This document shows, in pieces, positions 56,216 to 63,237 of a stretch of 63,237 nt of DNA. A program made the position numbers and the translations under genes. Within the stretch, counting starts at the first letter, position 1; every line of letters starts with the position of its first letter. This DNA is from Streptomyces hayashii (GTDB lineage Bacteria; Actinomycetota; Actinomycetes; Streptomycetales; Streptomycetaceae). The notes beneath the pieces are model-generated. The model had not been told where the DNA came from. It ran no database searches and was given only the letters and a program-made list of their open reading frames with translations. The stretch spans positions 1 to 63,237 of the forward strand of contig NZ_JAHHIU010000102.1 in assembly GCF_024539815.1 (NCBI RefSeq). The letters are read 5' to 3'.

Positions 56216-57084
56216 CCCTCCCCCGAGGCGGAGGAGGAGCCGTCGTCCGGCGGCTGGGACCCGGGGGAGACGTCCGGCGGCGGCGAAACCCCGTCGTGCG
56301 GGGAGGGGCTCTTCGAGGAGGGGGAGTCGTCGGGTGGTTCGGAGTCGGGACCCTTGACCACGATCGTCGCCCGCAGGGGCGACCCGGAGGTCCCCGAGCC
56401 GCGGACGTCCACGGGGGCCTTCTTGGTGGGCGGCCGACCGCCCCAGTCCTTGACGTAGTTGCAGGGATCGATCTTGTCGTTGTCGCACCGGAACCTGGTG
56501 TGCACGACTGCCTCGACCGTGTACTCGCCGGGCTTCGCGTTCGACGCGAGGACCGCGCCGGTCAGGCACTGATCGCCCTCGATCAGCTTGAGACCCTGGC
56601 AGGGAGGACCGGGCTTCTCGTCCCCCGGCTCGTTGAAGCAGTGCGCGCCGTTGTCGGAGTGCACGGCCGTCCCGCCGTGCCCGTCGACGATGACGAAGGA
56701 AATGCTCTCGATGACTGCCGGGGTGGACGTCTTGTTGATGACGGTCACGCAGCCGTCACGGTCTCCGTTGCCCTGGAGGTTGACGCCGTTGGGGACGTAG
56801 GGGCCGTTCTTGTGCTTCTCGCCCTGGCTCGACGACTTGGTGCCGCCGCCGTCCGCGCCGTTCGACGCCTCCCCGGGGCGGGATCTTCCGCCGTTTGCCG
56901 TGACGTCGCCGTCCCCGTCCCCCGAGGCGTTCGACCTCGCGTCGGCGGAGCCGGTCGTGCTGTCGCTGCCGGCCGAGCTCTGGTTGTCCGTCGTGGCCGA
57001 GCGGACCAGCCACACCACCCCGAGTACCGCCACCAGACCGAGGAGCGTCGCCATGATGCCGAGCTGGGCACGTGAAGGCTGCAT
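56212..57084 (-). CDS. Exported, membrane-anchored protein with Ser/Asp/Pro-rich tail
   Basis: 290 residues. One N-terminal transmembrane helix or uncleaved signal (MQPSRAQLGIMATLLGLVAVLGVVWLV), a long Ser/Asp/Gly-rich linker, then an extracytoplasmic domain (about 100-225) with six Cys (RDGCVTV, AHCFNE, PPCQGL, DQCLTG, RCDND, DPCNYV) that could form three disulfides, and a Pro/Ser/Asp-rich C-terminus. I do not recognise the family. It is cotranscribed with the following membrane protein. No sortase motif is visible. Confidence 0.72.
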   Translation of the reverse strand: MQPSRAQLGIMATLLGLVAVLGVVWLVRSATTDNQSSAGSDSTTGSADARSNASGDGDGDVTANGGRSRPGEASNGADGGGTKSSSQGEKHKNGPYVPNGVNLQGNGDRDGCVTVINKTSTPAVIESISFVIVDGHGGTAVHSDNGAHCFNEPGDEKPGPPCQGLKLIEGDQCLTGAVLASNAKPGEYTVEAVVHTRFRCDNDKIDPCNYVKDWGGRPPTKKAPVDVRGSGTSGSPLRATIVVKGPDSEPPDDSPSSKSPSPHDGVSPPPDVSPGSQPPDDGSSSASGEG

Positions 57085-57162
57085 ATTCGGAGCGTAGGAC
57101 GACCTTCCGCGCCTTTCCTCCGGGATTACTCCAATTACCCCGGCTTACCCCGGAGCGCCCCG

Positions 57163-58305
57163 CTACCCCGCCGTGCACCGCCAGAAGTCCCGCATCAGCG
57201 GGGTCGGGGTCGGGTTCGCCATCGCGGTCTGGGTGAGGAGGATCGTGACCGTGCCCGTCTGCGGGACGATGTGCGCCGTGGTCCCCGTGCCGCCGACCCA
57301 GCCGTAGCGGCCCGGGACGTTCCACGGGTCGAGCGGGTCGACGTCGACGCCGCCGCCGTAGCCCCAGCCCTGGCCCTCCAGGAACAGGGCGCCGATCTCG
57401 CGCTGGGCCGCCGACAGATGGTTGGCGGTCATCCGGCTCACCGAGGTCGGCGACAGCACGCGGTGACCGTCGGCCTCGCCGCCGTTCAGCAGCATGCGGG
57501 CGAACGCCAGCCAGTCGTCGGCCGTGCCCGCGAGGCCCCCGCCGCCCGACGGGAACCCGGGCACGCTGCTCCACTCGCCGTCCGGGGCGTCCGCGAGCGC
57601 CAGTCCGCCCGTGCCGTCGGGACGGTACGCGGTGGTGAAACGGTCCCGCTTCTCCTTCGGCACCTCGAACGCCGTGTCCCGCATGCCCAGCGGCTCGAAG
57701 ATCCGCTCCGCCAGGAACTCGGGGAGCGTGCGGCCCGAGGCCCGCGCGATCAGCACGCCCTGAAGATCGGACGCGGTGCCGTAGAGCCAGGCCTCGCCCG
57801 GCTGATACAGCAGGGGGACGCGGGCCAGGTCGGCCAGCCAGGCGCCCGGCTCGGGGAACGCCTGCGGGGCGCGGCCGTCCTTCTGCACGTCGAAGAGGGC
57901 CTGGACGGCGGGCAGGGAGAAGTCCGACGGGAAGCCCCAGCCGGGCCGCGAGCTCAGCAGGTCCTCCACCGTGATCGGACGGGCCGCCGGGACCACGTCG
58001 TCGACGGGCGCGGACGGTGTGCGGACCGCCATCGGCTCCGCCAGCTCGGGCAGCCACTCGGCGACCGGCGAGTCGAGACCGACCGTGCCCTCCTCGACCA
58101 GCGTCAGCAGCGCCGCCGCCGTGACCGGCTTGGTGATCGAGGCGATCCGGAACAGGGAGTCCCGGGTCATCGGGGCCGTGCCGTCGGCGTCCCGGGAACC
58201 GACGCTCACGGCCTCCACCTCGTCGCCGCGGGCCACCAGGCCCACCGCTCCGGGCACGGCGCCGTCGTCGACGTATCGCTGGAGGGTCTCGCGCAGCGCG
58301 CTCAT
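57163..58305 (-). CDS. Serine hydrolase, class C beta-lactamase/esterase fold
   Basis: 380 residues from ATG 58305 (GGAAGG upstream). The penicillin-binding-like fold has the nucleophile SxxK in RIASITKPVTAAALL and the Tyr motif in WLYGTASDLQGVL (YxxxxD, EstB-like rather than YxN). The third motif is replaced by GGTGTTAHIVPQTG. No signal peptide, so intracellular. This family includes esterases, D-aminopeptidases and lactamase-like enzymes; substrate unknown. The longer frame from 58356 lacks a better ribosome-binding site. The sequence from 57085 to 57162 holds no gene. Confidence 0.85.
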   Translation of the reverse strand: MSALRETLQRYVDDGAVPGAVGLVARGDEVEAVSVGSRDADGTAPMTRDSLFRIASITKPVTAAALLTLVEEGTVGLDSPVAEWLPELAEPMAVRTPSAPVDDVVPAARPITVEDLLSSRPGWGFPSDFSLPAVQALFDVQKDGRAPQAFPEPGAWLADLARVPLLYQPGEAWLYGTASDLQGVLIARASGRTLPEFLAERIFEPLGMRDTAFEVPKEKRDRFTTAYRPDGTGGLALADAPDGEWSSVPGFPSGGGGLAGTADDWLAFARMLLNGGEADGHRVLSPTSVSRMTANHLSAAQREIGALFLEGQGWGYGGGVDVDPLDPWNVPGRYGWVGGTGTTAHIVPQTGTVTILLTQTAMANPTPTPLMRDFWRCTAG

Positions 58306-58383
58306 GGGCCGGCCTTCCGGTGGGTTCGATGCTTCTCGTGCACGGACACGACTCACCGATACGACCGCCCCGGCGCCGAAAAG

Positions 58384-58623
58384 TCATCGCGACGCGCGGC
58401 CGCCTCCCTCGCCCCCGACGCTTCCGCGGGGATCCACGGTCGCCTGGTGCTCCTCGGCGAGATGCTGCTCCGCCTTCAGCCAGGGCAGGAACTGCGCCCC
58501 CTGACGCCAGCCGCAGGTGTCACAGCTGATGGTCCGCTGCACGCCCGCGCGCTCCACCCGGACGACGTGCTGCCGGCCGTGCTGGTCGAAGCGGCTCACC
58601 CTGCTCGCGTTGTTCTCCGGCAT
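58384..58623 (-). CDS. Small zinc-ribbon-like protein
   Basis: 79 residues from ATG 58623 (MPENNASRVSRFD). The central part ISCDTCGWRQGAQ and LKAEQHLAEEHQ give a CxxC followed by HxxxxH, a likely zinc site as in small C2H2-type bacterial proteins. Charged, soluble, no signal. Function unknown; such proteins are conserved in streptomycetes. It lies between the serine hydrolase and the exporter gene on the same strand. Confidence 0.6.
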   Translation of the reverse strand: MPENNASRVSRFDQHGRQHVVRVERAGVQRTISCDTCGWRQGAQFLPWLKAEQHLAEEHQATVDPRGSVGGEGGGRASR

Positions 58624-58735
58624 GACGCCTCCAGCGTCCGAGGACATCGCGGCTGCCCGCGCAGCAAGGAGTGTGCAGCATGGCCGGCGGCGACAGCAGC
58701 CCCGGGGGCACGTCCCGGCCGAACCGGCTCCGCGC

Positions 58736-60202
58736 TCACCCCACCTTCCGGGGCAGCCGCAGGCTGAGCAGACCCGTCAGGACCACCCCGGCCAACTGCA
58801 CGACCAGCGTGACGACCAGGGCGTCCCGCATGCCCGAACCCGGGACCAGGGACAGGAACAGGGTTCCGAGCGTGGCCACGCCCAGGGCCAGGGAGGCCTG
58901 TTGGGTGGTCACCATCACACCGCTGCCGACGCCCGCCCGCGCCGCCGGCACCTCGGACATCACGATCCGCATGACGACGGGCAGTTGGAGCGCCTGCCCC
59001 GCGCCGGCGACCGCCGTGCCCGGCAGCAGCTCGACGAGGCCGACGTGCGGCCAGTCGGCGCGCACCGCCAGCACGATGAGCACGACGCCCACGCCCTGCA
59101 GGACCGCGCCGGCGGTCACCACCCGTGCCCCGAACCGGGTCACCAGACGCGGCCCGGCGAGCGAGGCGAGGAAGAACATCAGGGCCATCGGCGCGAGGGC
59201 GAGACCGGCCCGTACCGGGCCCAGCCCGGCCCCGCCCTGAAGGGCCACGGCGATGACGAACATGAATCCGCTGAAGCCGACCGCGAGCGGCCCCATGATC
59301 GTCAGTCCGCGCCGCAGCGTGGTGAGCGCGAACAGGCTCGGCGGCACCAGCGGTGTCCGGCCCTGCCGGTCGGCCCGTCGCTCCACCGCGTAGAAGGCCA
59401 CCGTGACCAGCGGGAACGCGGCCAGCGACAGCCACGTCCACAGCGGCCAGCCCGCGGCCCGGCCCTCGGTGAGCGGGGCGAGCAGGGTCAGCAGCGCGGC
59501 GGCGAGGAGCACGGTGCCGGGTCCGTCCACGGGCTCCGGACGCTGTGAGCGGGTCTCCGGGACGCTACGGACGGCCAGGAGCAGTCCGACGGCCACGAAG
59601 GGGACGTTGACCAGGAACACGGACCGCCAGCCGCTGCCGGCGATGTCGGCCGCGACGAGCACGCCGCCCAGGATCTGGCCCGCCACCATGGACAGTCCGG
59701 CGGTCGCGCCGTACAGGCTCATCGCCTTGGCGCGGCGCGCGCCCGCCGTGGCGGACTGGATGGTGGCCAGCACCTGCGGGACCATCGCGGCCGCCGACGC
59801 GCCCTGCGCGACGCGGGCCGCCACCAGCGACCAGGCGTCGGGCGCGAGCCCGCAGGCCAGCGAGGTCAGACCGAAGGCCGCCATCCCGCCCAGGAAGAGC
59901 CGGCGCCGGCCGAAGAGGTCCCCGAGCCGGCCGCCGAGGACGAGGAGCACGGCGTACGCGACCCCGTACCCGGCGACGACGAGTTCGAGGACGGACTCGC
60001 TCGCGGCGAGGTCGCGGCCCATGGTGGGCAGGGCGACATTGACGATGAAGAAGTCGATGAGGGGCAGCGCCGCGCCGAGCAGCACCGTGAACAGGCCCAG
60101 AGGGCCGAGGGTGTGGGACGGCTCCGCGGTGCGGGCGCCCCGCGGCACGGAGGCCGAGGTCGTGGTGGCAGTCGTGGTGGTGGTCGTGGTTGTCTGTGTC
60201 AC
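58736..60202 (-). CDS. MFS multidrug exporter, DHA2 (EmrB/QacA) type
   Basis: 488 residues from GTG 60202 with about fourteen transmembrane segments. Motif A GGRLGDLFGRRRLFL and motif C-like GASAAAMVPQVLATIQ place it in the 14-TM drug/H+ antiporter group. The N-terminus starts with a polythreonine stretch (TQTTTTTTTTATTTSAS) encoded by imperfect ACC/ACG/ACA repeats, unusual for a transporter. It diverges from an XRE/MmyB-like regulator, and a cluster of GTACCAG/CTGGTAC half-sites sits between them, suggesting direct regulation. Confidence 0.88.
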   Translation of the reverse strand: MTQTTTTTTTTATTTSASVPRGARTAEPSHTLGPLGLFTVLLGAALPLIDFFIVNVALPTMGRDLAASESVLELVVAGYGVAYAVLLVLGGRLGDLFGRRRLFLGGMAAFGLTSLACGLAPDAWSLVAARVAQGASAAAMVPQVLATIQSATAGARRAKAMSLYGATAGLSMVAGQILGGVLVAADIAGSGWRSVFLVNVPFVAVGLLLAVRSVPETRSQRPEPVDGPGTVLLAAALLTLLAPLTEGRAAGWPLWTWLSLAAFPLVTVAFYAVERRADRQGRTPLVPPSLFALTTLRRGLTIMGPLAVGFSGFMFVIAVALQGGAGLGPVRAGLALAPMALMFFLASLAGPRLVTRFGARVVTAGAVLQGVGVVLIVLAVRADWPHVGLVELLPGTAVAGAGQALQLPVVMRIVMSEVPAARAGVGSGVMVTTQQASLALGVATLGTLFLSLVPGSGMRDALVVTLVVQLAGVVLTGLLSLRLPRKVG

Positions 60203-60232
60203 GCTGCCGAGCCTGCGCCGCCCCTCAAACGG

Positions 60233-60268
60233 GTACCAGAGTCTCCTTATCCTGGTACAAGGAGTACC
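60233..60268. promoter_or_regulatory. Half-site cluster between exporter and XRE regulator
   Basis: GTACCAG (60233-60239)-N12-CTGGTAC (60252-60258), perfect 7-bp arms; GGTAC-AAGGA-GTACC (60254-60268) forms a second, overlapping palindrome. It lies in the 101-bp divergent gap and is a good operator candidate for the XRE protein. Confidence 0.65.
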
Positions 60269-60303
60269 TGGCAACAGGATCCGCGGGGCGGCAGGCTGGA
60301 GGC

Positions 60304-61212
60304 ATGACGACGATGGCCCAGCAGACGCCGCCTGTCGCGACGACCGCGGCGGCGGGCGGCTCGGAGATCAGGCGGCACGAACTGGCCGCCTTCCTGCGCA
60401 GCCGCCGCGAGCGCATCACGCCCGAGCAGGTGGGACTCCCGCGCGGAGCGCGCCGCCGCACCCCGGGGCTGCGCCGCGAGGAGGTCGCCCATCTCTCCGC
60501 GGTCGGCGTCACCTGGTACACCTGGCTCGAACAGTCGCGGGACATCCACGTCTCGGTGCAGGTCCTGGACGCCCTCGCCCGCACCCTGATGCTCGACCCG
60601 AGCGAGCGGGCCCACCTCTTCCAGCTGGCCGGCGCGACCGACCCGACCCCCGCGTCGTCCTGCGCCGGCGTCACCGACGCCATGCGCGAGCTGCTCGACC
60701 AGCTCGACCCGCTTCCCGCCTGCGTCCAGAACAGCCGCTACGACATCCTGGCGTACAACCGCACCTACGCCCACCTGCTGTGCGACCTCGACGCGATCCC
60801 GCCCGAGGACCGCAACTGCATGGTGCTCATCCACACCCATCCGCAGTGGCGCGAGTCGGTCGTCCACCTCGACGAGTCGATGCGTCTGATGGCCGCCAAG
60901 CTCCGCGCCTCCATGGCCGGTCACCTCACCGAACCGGCCTGGAAGATGCTGGTCAAGCGACTGCAGACCGAGTCGCCGGAGTTCCGTGAGAACTGGGAGC
61001 GCTACGAGGTCGTCGTGGGCCGCAGCAAGGTCAAGGAGTTCCGCAACCCGCACGTCGGCCTCCTCACCCTCACCCACACCGACCTGTGGCTGAACCCGGA
61101 ACACGGGGCCCGCATGGTGACCTACGCACCGGAGGACGCGCAGACCCGGGAGCGGCTGGAGAGGCTGTACGCGTACGCCCGGAGCGTCGCCGCCCGCCCG
61201 TCGGCGCGGTGA
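60304..61212 (+). CDS. XRE family regulator with MmyB-like domain
   Basis: 302 residues, GGAGG 1-5 nt before ATG. The HTH contains GLPRGARRRTPGLRREEVAHLSAVGVTWYTWLEQ, the same subfamily signature as the 33-kb XRE protein, followed by a MmyB-like ligand domain (PACVQNSRYDILAYNRTYAHLLCDLD; NPHVGLLTLTHTDLWLNPEHGARMVTY). It is divergent from the EmrB-type exporter, the usual target geometry for this subfamily. Ligand unknown. Confidence 0.9.
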   Translation: MTTMAQQTPPVATTAAAGGSEIRRHELAAFLRSRRERITPEQVGLPRGARRRTPGLRREEVAHLSAVGVTWYTWLEQSRDIHVSVQVLDALARTLMLDPSERAHLFQLAGATDPTPASSCAGVTDAMRELLDQLDPLPACVQNSRYDILAYNRTYAHLLCDLDAIPPEDRNCMVLIHTHPQWRESVVHLDESMRLMAAKLRASMAGHLTEPAWKMLVKRLQTESPEFRENWERYEVVVGRSKVKEFRNPHVGLLTLTHTDLWLNPEHGARMVTYAPEDAQTRERLERLYAYARSVAARPSAR

Positions 61213-61258
61213 CTTCGGGGCGTTTCGCGGCGTACGGCGCTGTGCTACTTTCGCAAGT

Positions 61259-61288
61259 GAGTTGGGTGCAAGGCGACTTGGCCAACTC
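61259..61288. promoter_or_regulatory. Inverted repeat in the leader of the small membrane protein
   Basis: GAGTTGG (61259-61265) and CCAACTC (61282-61288) are perfect 7-bp arms separated by 16 nt, just after a -10-like TACTTT near 61246. It could be an operator or mRNA hairpin. Confidence 0.35.
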
Positions 61289-61409
61289 CTCTGGGAACTG
61301 CGTCGGTTGACGCGGGGGGACGGGGGAGCACATGTCATCTGCCTACGCGGGTGGCTGGTCGAGGCCCTTCCGCTCTCACCGGCCGCCTTCTCCAGAAGAA
61401 GGAGCACCG

Positions 61410-61667
61410 GTGAGCGCCAACCACAAGAGGCTCATCGCCATCGCGTTCTGCGTCCTGATCTCGCTCTTGCTGGGCTTCGTCTGCGGACTGACCGCGGCCG
61501 TCCTCGGCGCGTCCCCGCTCGCGGCCGTCTCCGGCGGCGGGGGAGCCACGGTGTCACTGCTCGGCGTCGGAGTGGCCGCCGTCGCCCTCTTCGACTTCGC
61601 CGACGGCGGCGCGAGCGCCTCCACGCCTCCGGGCGGCGCCGCCGCCCACGCCGGGGTCAGGCGCTGA
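61410..61667 (+). CDS. Small two-segment membrane protein
   Basis: 85 residues from GTG 61410, which has AAGGAG 5 nt upstream; an in-frame ATG at 61332 is the alternative and would add 26 polar residues. Two hydrophobic segments (RLIAIAFCVLISLLLGFVCGL and GGATVSLLGVGVAAVALF) flank a Gly-rich loop, then a Ser/Gly/Ala tail. I do not recognise the family. It overlaps the convergent exporter gene by 11 bp. Confidence 0.5.
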   Translation: MSANHKRLIAIAFCVLISLLLGFVCGLTAAVLGASPLAAVSGGGGATVSLLGVGVAAVALFDFADGGASASTPPGGAAAHAGVRR

Positions 61668-63102
61668 CGCCCGCGGCCTCCCGGACGTCCGGCGCCTCCA
61701 GCCGCTCGGCGGTCCGCTCCGCCGTGCGCCTGGCCCACGAGCCGGTGGTCACGGCGCCCAGGACGAGGACGATCAGGCCGCAGCCGGTGAGGATCCACCA
61801 GCCGGGCACCGCCGCGGAGACGAAGGTGTCGCGGTACGACGACGCGTTCACGCCCGCCGCCAGGACCGCGCCGATCACCGCGACACCCAGCGTCTGGCCC
61901 AGCTGCCGGCTGGTGGAGGCGACCGCCGCCGCCACCCCGGCCTGGCTGCGCGGCATGCCCGAGACGGCCGTGTTGGTGATCGGCGCGTTCACGAACCCGA
62001 AGCCCACGCCGAACAGCGCGTACCCGAGGAACAGCGTCCCGTTCGACGTCTCGGCGTCGAACGCGGCGAACAGCACCCCGCTCGTCGTCATCGCGAGGCC
62101 GGCGATCAGCAGCGGCAGCCGCGGGCCCCGGCTGCCCACGAGGCGGCCGGACAGCGGCGCGCACAGGAACGTCGGCACGGCCATGGGCAGCATCCACAGC
62201 CCGGCGTGCAGGGCGTCCAGGCCGCGCACGTTCTGCAGGTAGAGGGTCGACAGGAAGAGGAAGCCGCCGAGCGCCGCGAACGCGCTGATCGCCACCACCG
62301 TCGCGCCACTGAACGGCGCCGAGCGGAAGAACCGCAGGTCGATGAGGGGCTCGGCGCGCCGGGGCTCGTACCACAGCAGGCCGAGCAGGGCGGCGAGCGC
62401 CACGGCGGCGAAGGGACCGCTGGTCGCCGCGCCCGCCTCAGGCGCCTCGATGATGGCGTAGGTCAGGGAGCCGAACAGGGCGATGACCAGCAGCTGGCCG
62501 ACCGGGTCGGGTCGCCGCGCCCTCGGCGCGCGGGACTCGGGGACGAAGCGCAGGGTCGCCAGCAGGGCCACCAGGCCGACGGGCAGGTTGAGCCAGAAGA
62601 TCGAGCGCCAGCCCACGGACTCCACCAGCAGTCCGCCCAGCAGCGGGCCCGCGGCCATCGATATGCCCACGACCGCGCCCCACACCCCGATCGCCCGGGC
62701 GCGCTCGCGCGGGTCGGTGAAGGTGTTGGTGATGATCGACATGGCGACCGGGTTCAGCATCGAGCCGCCCACGGCCTGGACCATGCGGGCTGCGATCAGC
62801 AGGTCCAGGTTCGGGGCGAGGGAGCACAGCAGGGAACCCGCCGCGAAGACGACCAGGCCGGCCATGAAGACCTTCTTGCGGCCGATCCGGTCGGCGGTCG
62901 AGCCCGCGAGCATCAGCAGCGAGGCCAGGACCAGCGTGTAGGCGTCGATCGTCCACTGGAGGCCGGACGTCGACGCGTGCAGGTCGCTCTGCATCGACGG
63001 CAGGGCGACATTGAGGACGGTGACGTCGAGGCTCACGATCAGCAGGCTCATGCAGCAGATCGCAAGGACCAGGAGACGTCGGCGAGGGCTGAGCTCGGGC
63101 AT
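61657..63102 (-). CDS. MFS multidrug exporter, DHA2 (EmrB/QacA) type
   Basis: 481 residues from ATG 63102 with about fourteen transmembrane segments. Family motifs: SLDVTVLNVALPSMQSDLHAS in helix 1, AGSTADRIGRKKVF (motif A) and GSMLNPVAMSIITNTF; GWRSIFWLNLPVGLVAL is typical of the EmrB/QacA group. It should export hydrophobic drugs or metabolites by proton antiport. ATG 63102 is preferred over 63111 because TACGAT lies 7 nt upstream, a leaderless layout. A regulator gene may lie beyond the window edge. Confidence 0.9.
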   Translation of the reverse strand: MPELSPRRRLLVLAICCMSLLIVSLDVTVLNVALPSMQSDLHASTSGLQWTIDAYTLVLASLLMLAGSTADRIGRKKVFMAGLVVFAAGSLLCSLAPNLDLLIAARMVQAVGGSMLNPVAMSIITNTFTDPRERARAIGVWGAVVGISMAAGPLLGGLLVESVGWRSIFWLNLPVGLVALLATLRFVPESRAPRARRPDPVGQLLVIALFGSLTYAIIEAPEAGAATSGPFAAVALAALLGLLWYEPRRAEPLIDLRFFRSAPFSGATVVAISAFAALGGFLFLSTLYLQNVRGLDALHAGLWMLPMAVPTFLCAPLSGRLVGSRGPRLPLLIAGLAMTTSGVLFAAFDAETSNGTLFLGYALFGVGFGFVNAPITNTAVSGMPRSQAGVAAAVASTSRQLGQTLGVAVIGAVLAAGVNASSYRDTFVSAAVPGWWILTGCGLIVLVLGAVTTGSWARRTAERTAERLEAPDVREAAGVSA

Positions 63103-63109
63103 GGGTTTC

Positions 63110-63139
63110 ATCGTACGCCGGTATCAATAGTGCGTCTAA
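63110..63139 (-). promoter_or_regulatory. Leaderless promoter of the terminal exporter gene
   Basis: Minus strand: -35 TTAGAC (63139-63134), 18-nt spacer, -10 TACGAT (63115-63110), 7 nt to ATG 63102. Two AGTGC direct repeats (about 63129 and 63146) flank the -35. Confidence 0.5.
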
Positions 63140-63162
63140 CTAATGAGTGCTACATGATCCAC

Positions 63163-63237
63163 CGCGGAGTCCGGGAGCCCGGGAGTCGGGGAGTCCGGGG
63201 AGCCGGGGGAGTGCGGGAGCCCGGGAGTGCGGGGAGC
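63163..63237. repeat. Imperfect GGGAG(T/C)CC tandem array at the window end
   Basis: Degenerate 8-16 bp units of the form GGGAG-(T/C)CC-GGGAG run to the window edge. The length beyond the window is unknown. Confidence 0.75.

Overview
The window is a piece of a Streptomyces-type chromosome. Base composition is very GC-rich with strong third-position G/C, GTG starts and 4-bp stop/start overlaps (ATGA, GTGA) are common, and several promoters place the -10 hexamer 6-7 nt before the start codon, the actinobacterial leaderless layout. The housekeeping order hemW, hrcA, dnaJ, rsmE ... phoH, ybeY, hlyC-like, era ... leuA ... recO, uppS, znuACB-zur, glyS is typical of the conserved Streptomyces core. 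I see no integrase, transposase, rRNA, tRNA or CRISPR array.

Layout. 1-2.6 kb: end of a GAF/PP2C phosphatase gene and a DyP-type peroxidase. 2.6-10.5 kb: a 32-bp tandem repeat, hemW, DUF3097, an MBL hydrolase, then the heat-shock unit CIRCE-hrcA-dnaJ followed by nitronate monooxygenase, rsmE and a VOC protein. 10.4-17.2 kb: a lipoprotein, a tricorn-type protease, HIT protein, RNase Z and an adenosine/adenine deaminase, closed by a 19-bp-stem terminator. 17.3-23.3 kb: a sugar-acid locus (MFS, IclR regulator, kdgD-like and gudD-like dehydratases, PfkB kinase). 23.4-27.1 kb: phoH-ybeY-CNNM/CorC-mmcQ-cytidine-deaminase-like. 27.2-30.4 kb: three secreted or surface genes forming a WxL/DUF916-like module with a repeated 15-bp palindrome. 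30.4-32.2 kb: amtB-glnB with a GlnR-like operator, then era. 33.2-39.1 kb: an XRE regulator/SDR pair, a GH1 glucosidase-transporter operon with its own operator, and a protealysin-type M4 protease with an emfourin-type inhibitor gene. 39.1-42.1 kb: leuA behind a leader peptide with four consecutive Leu codons, and a TerB-like protein. 42.1-45.1 kb: a SigE-family sigma/anti-sigma pair, a phosphatase and a class A beta-lactamase whose start codon reads ATC. 45.2-47.6 kb: recO preceded by a decayed copy of its own 5' end, uppS and a YcxB-like protein. 47.6-52.4 kb: zinc uptake operon znuA-znuC-znuB-zur with Zur boxes, diverging from glyS. 52.4-63.2 kb: an XRE/DUF397 pair, an endonuclease/phosphatase-family protein, a two-gene exported/membrane pair, a serine hydrolase, two EmrB-type exporters and an XRE regulator.

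Regulatory logic visible in the DNA: HrcA/CIRCE autoregulation, GlnR on ammonium uptake, Zur on zinc uptake, ribosome-mediated attenuation on leuA, an IclR-linked palindrome at the kdgD transcription start, and unassigned palindromes on the glucosidase operon, the 60-kb exporter/XRE pair, the XRE/DUF397 gene and the WxL-like module.

The most unusual observations are the WxL/DUF916-like module with its three palindromes, the truncated recO duplicate that has taken over the leaderless recO promoter, the ATC start of an otherwise intact beta-lactamase, active-site substitutions in AmtB (His to Glu), the DyP peroxidase (Asp to Asn) and the cytidine-deaminase-like protein, and an in-frame palindromic insertion in the tricorn protease.
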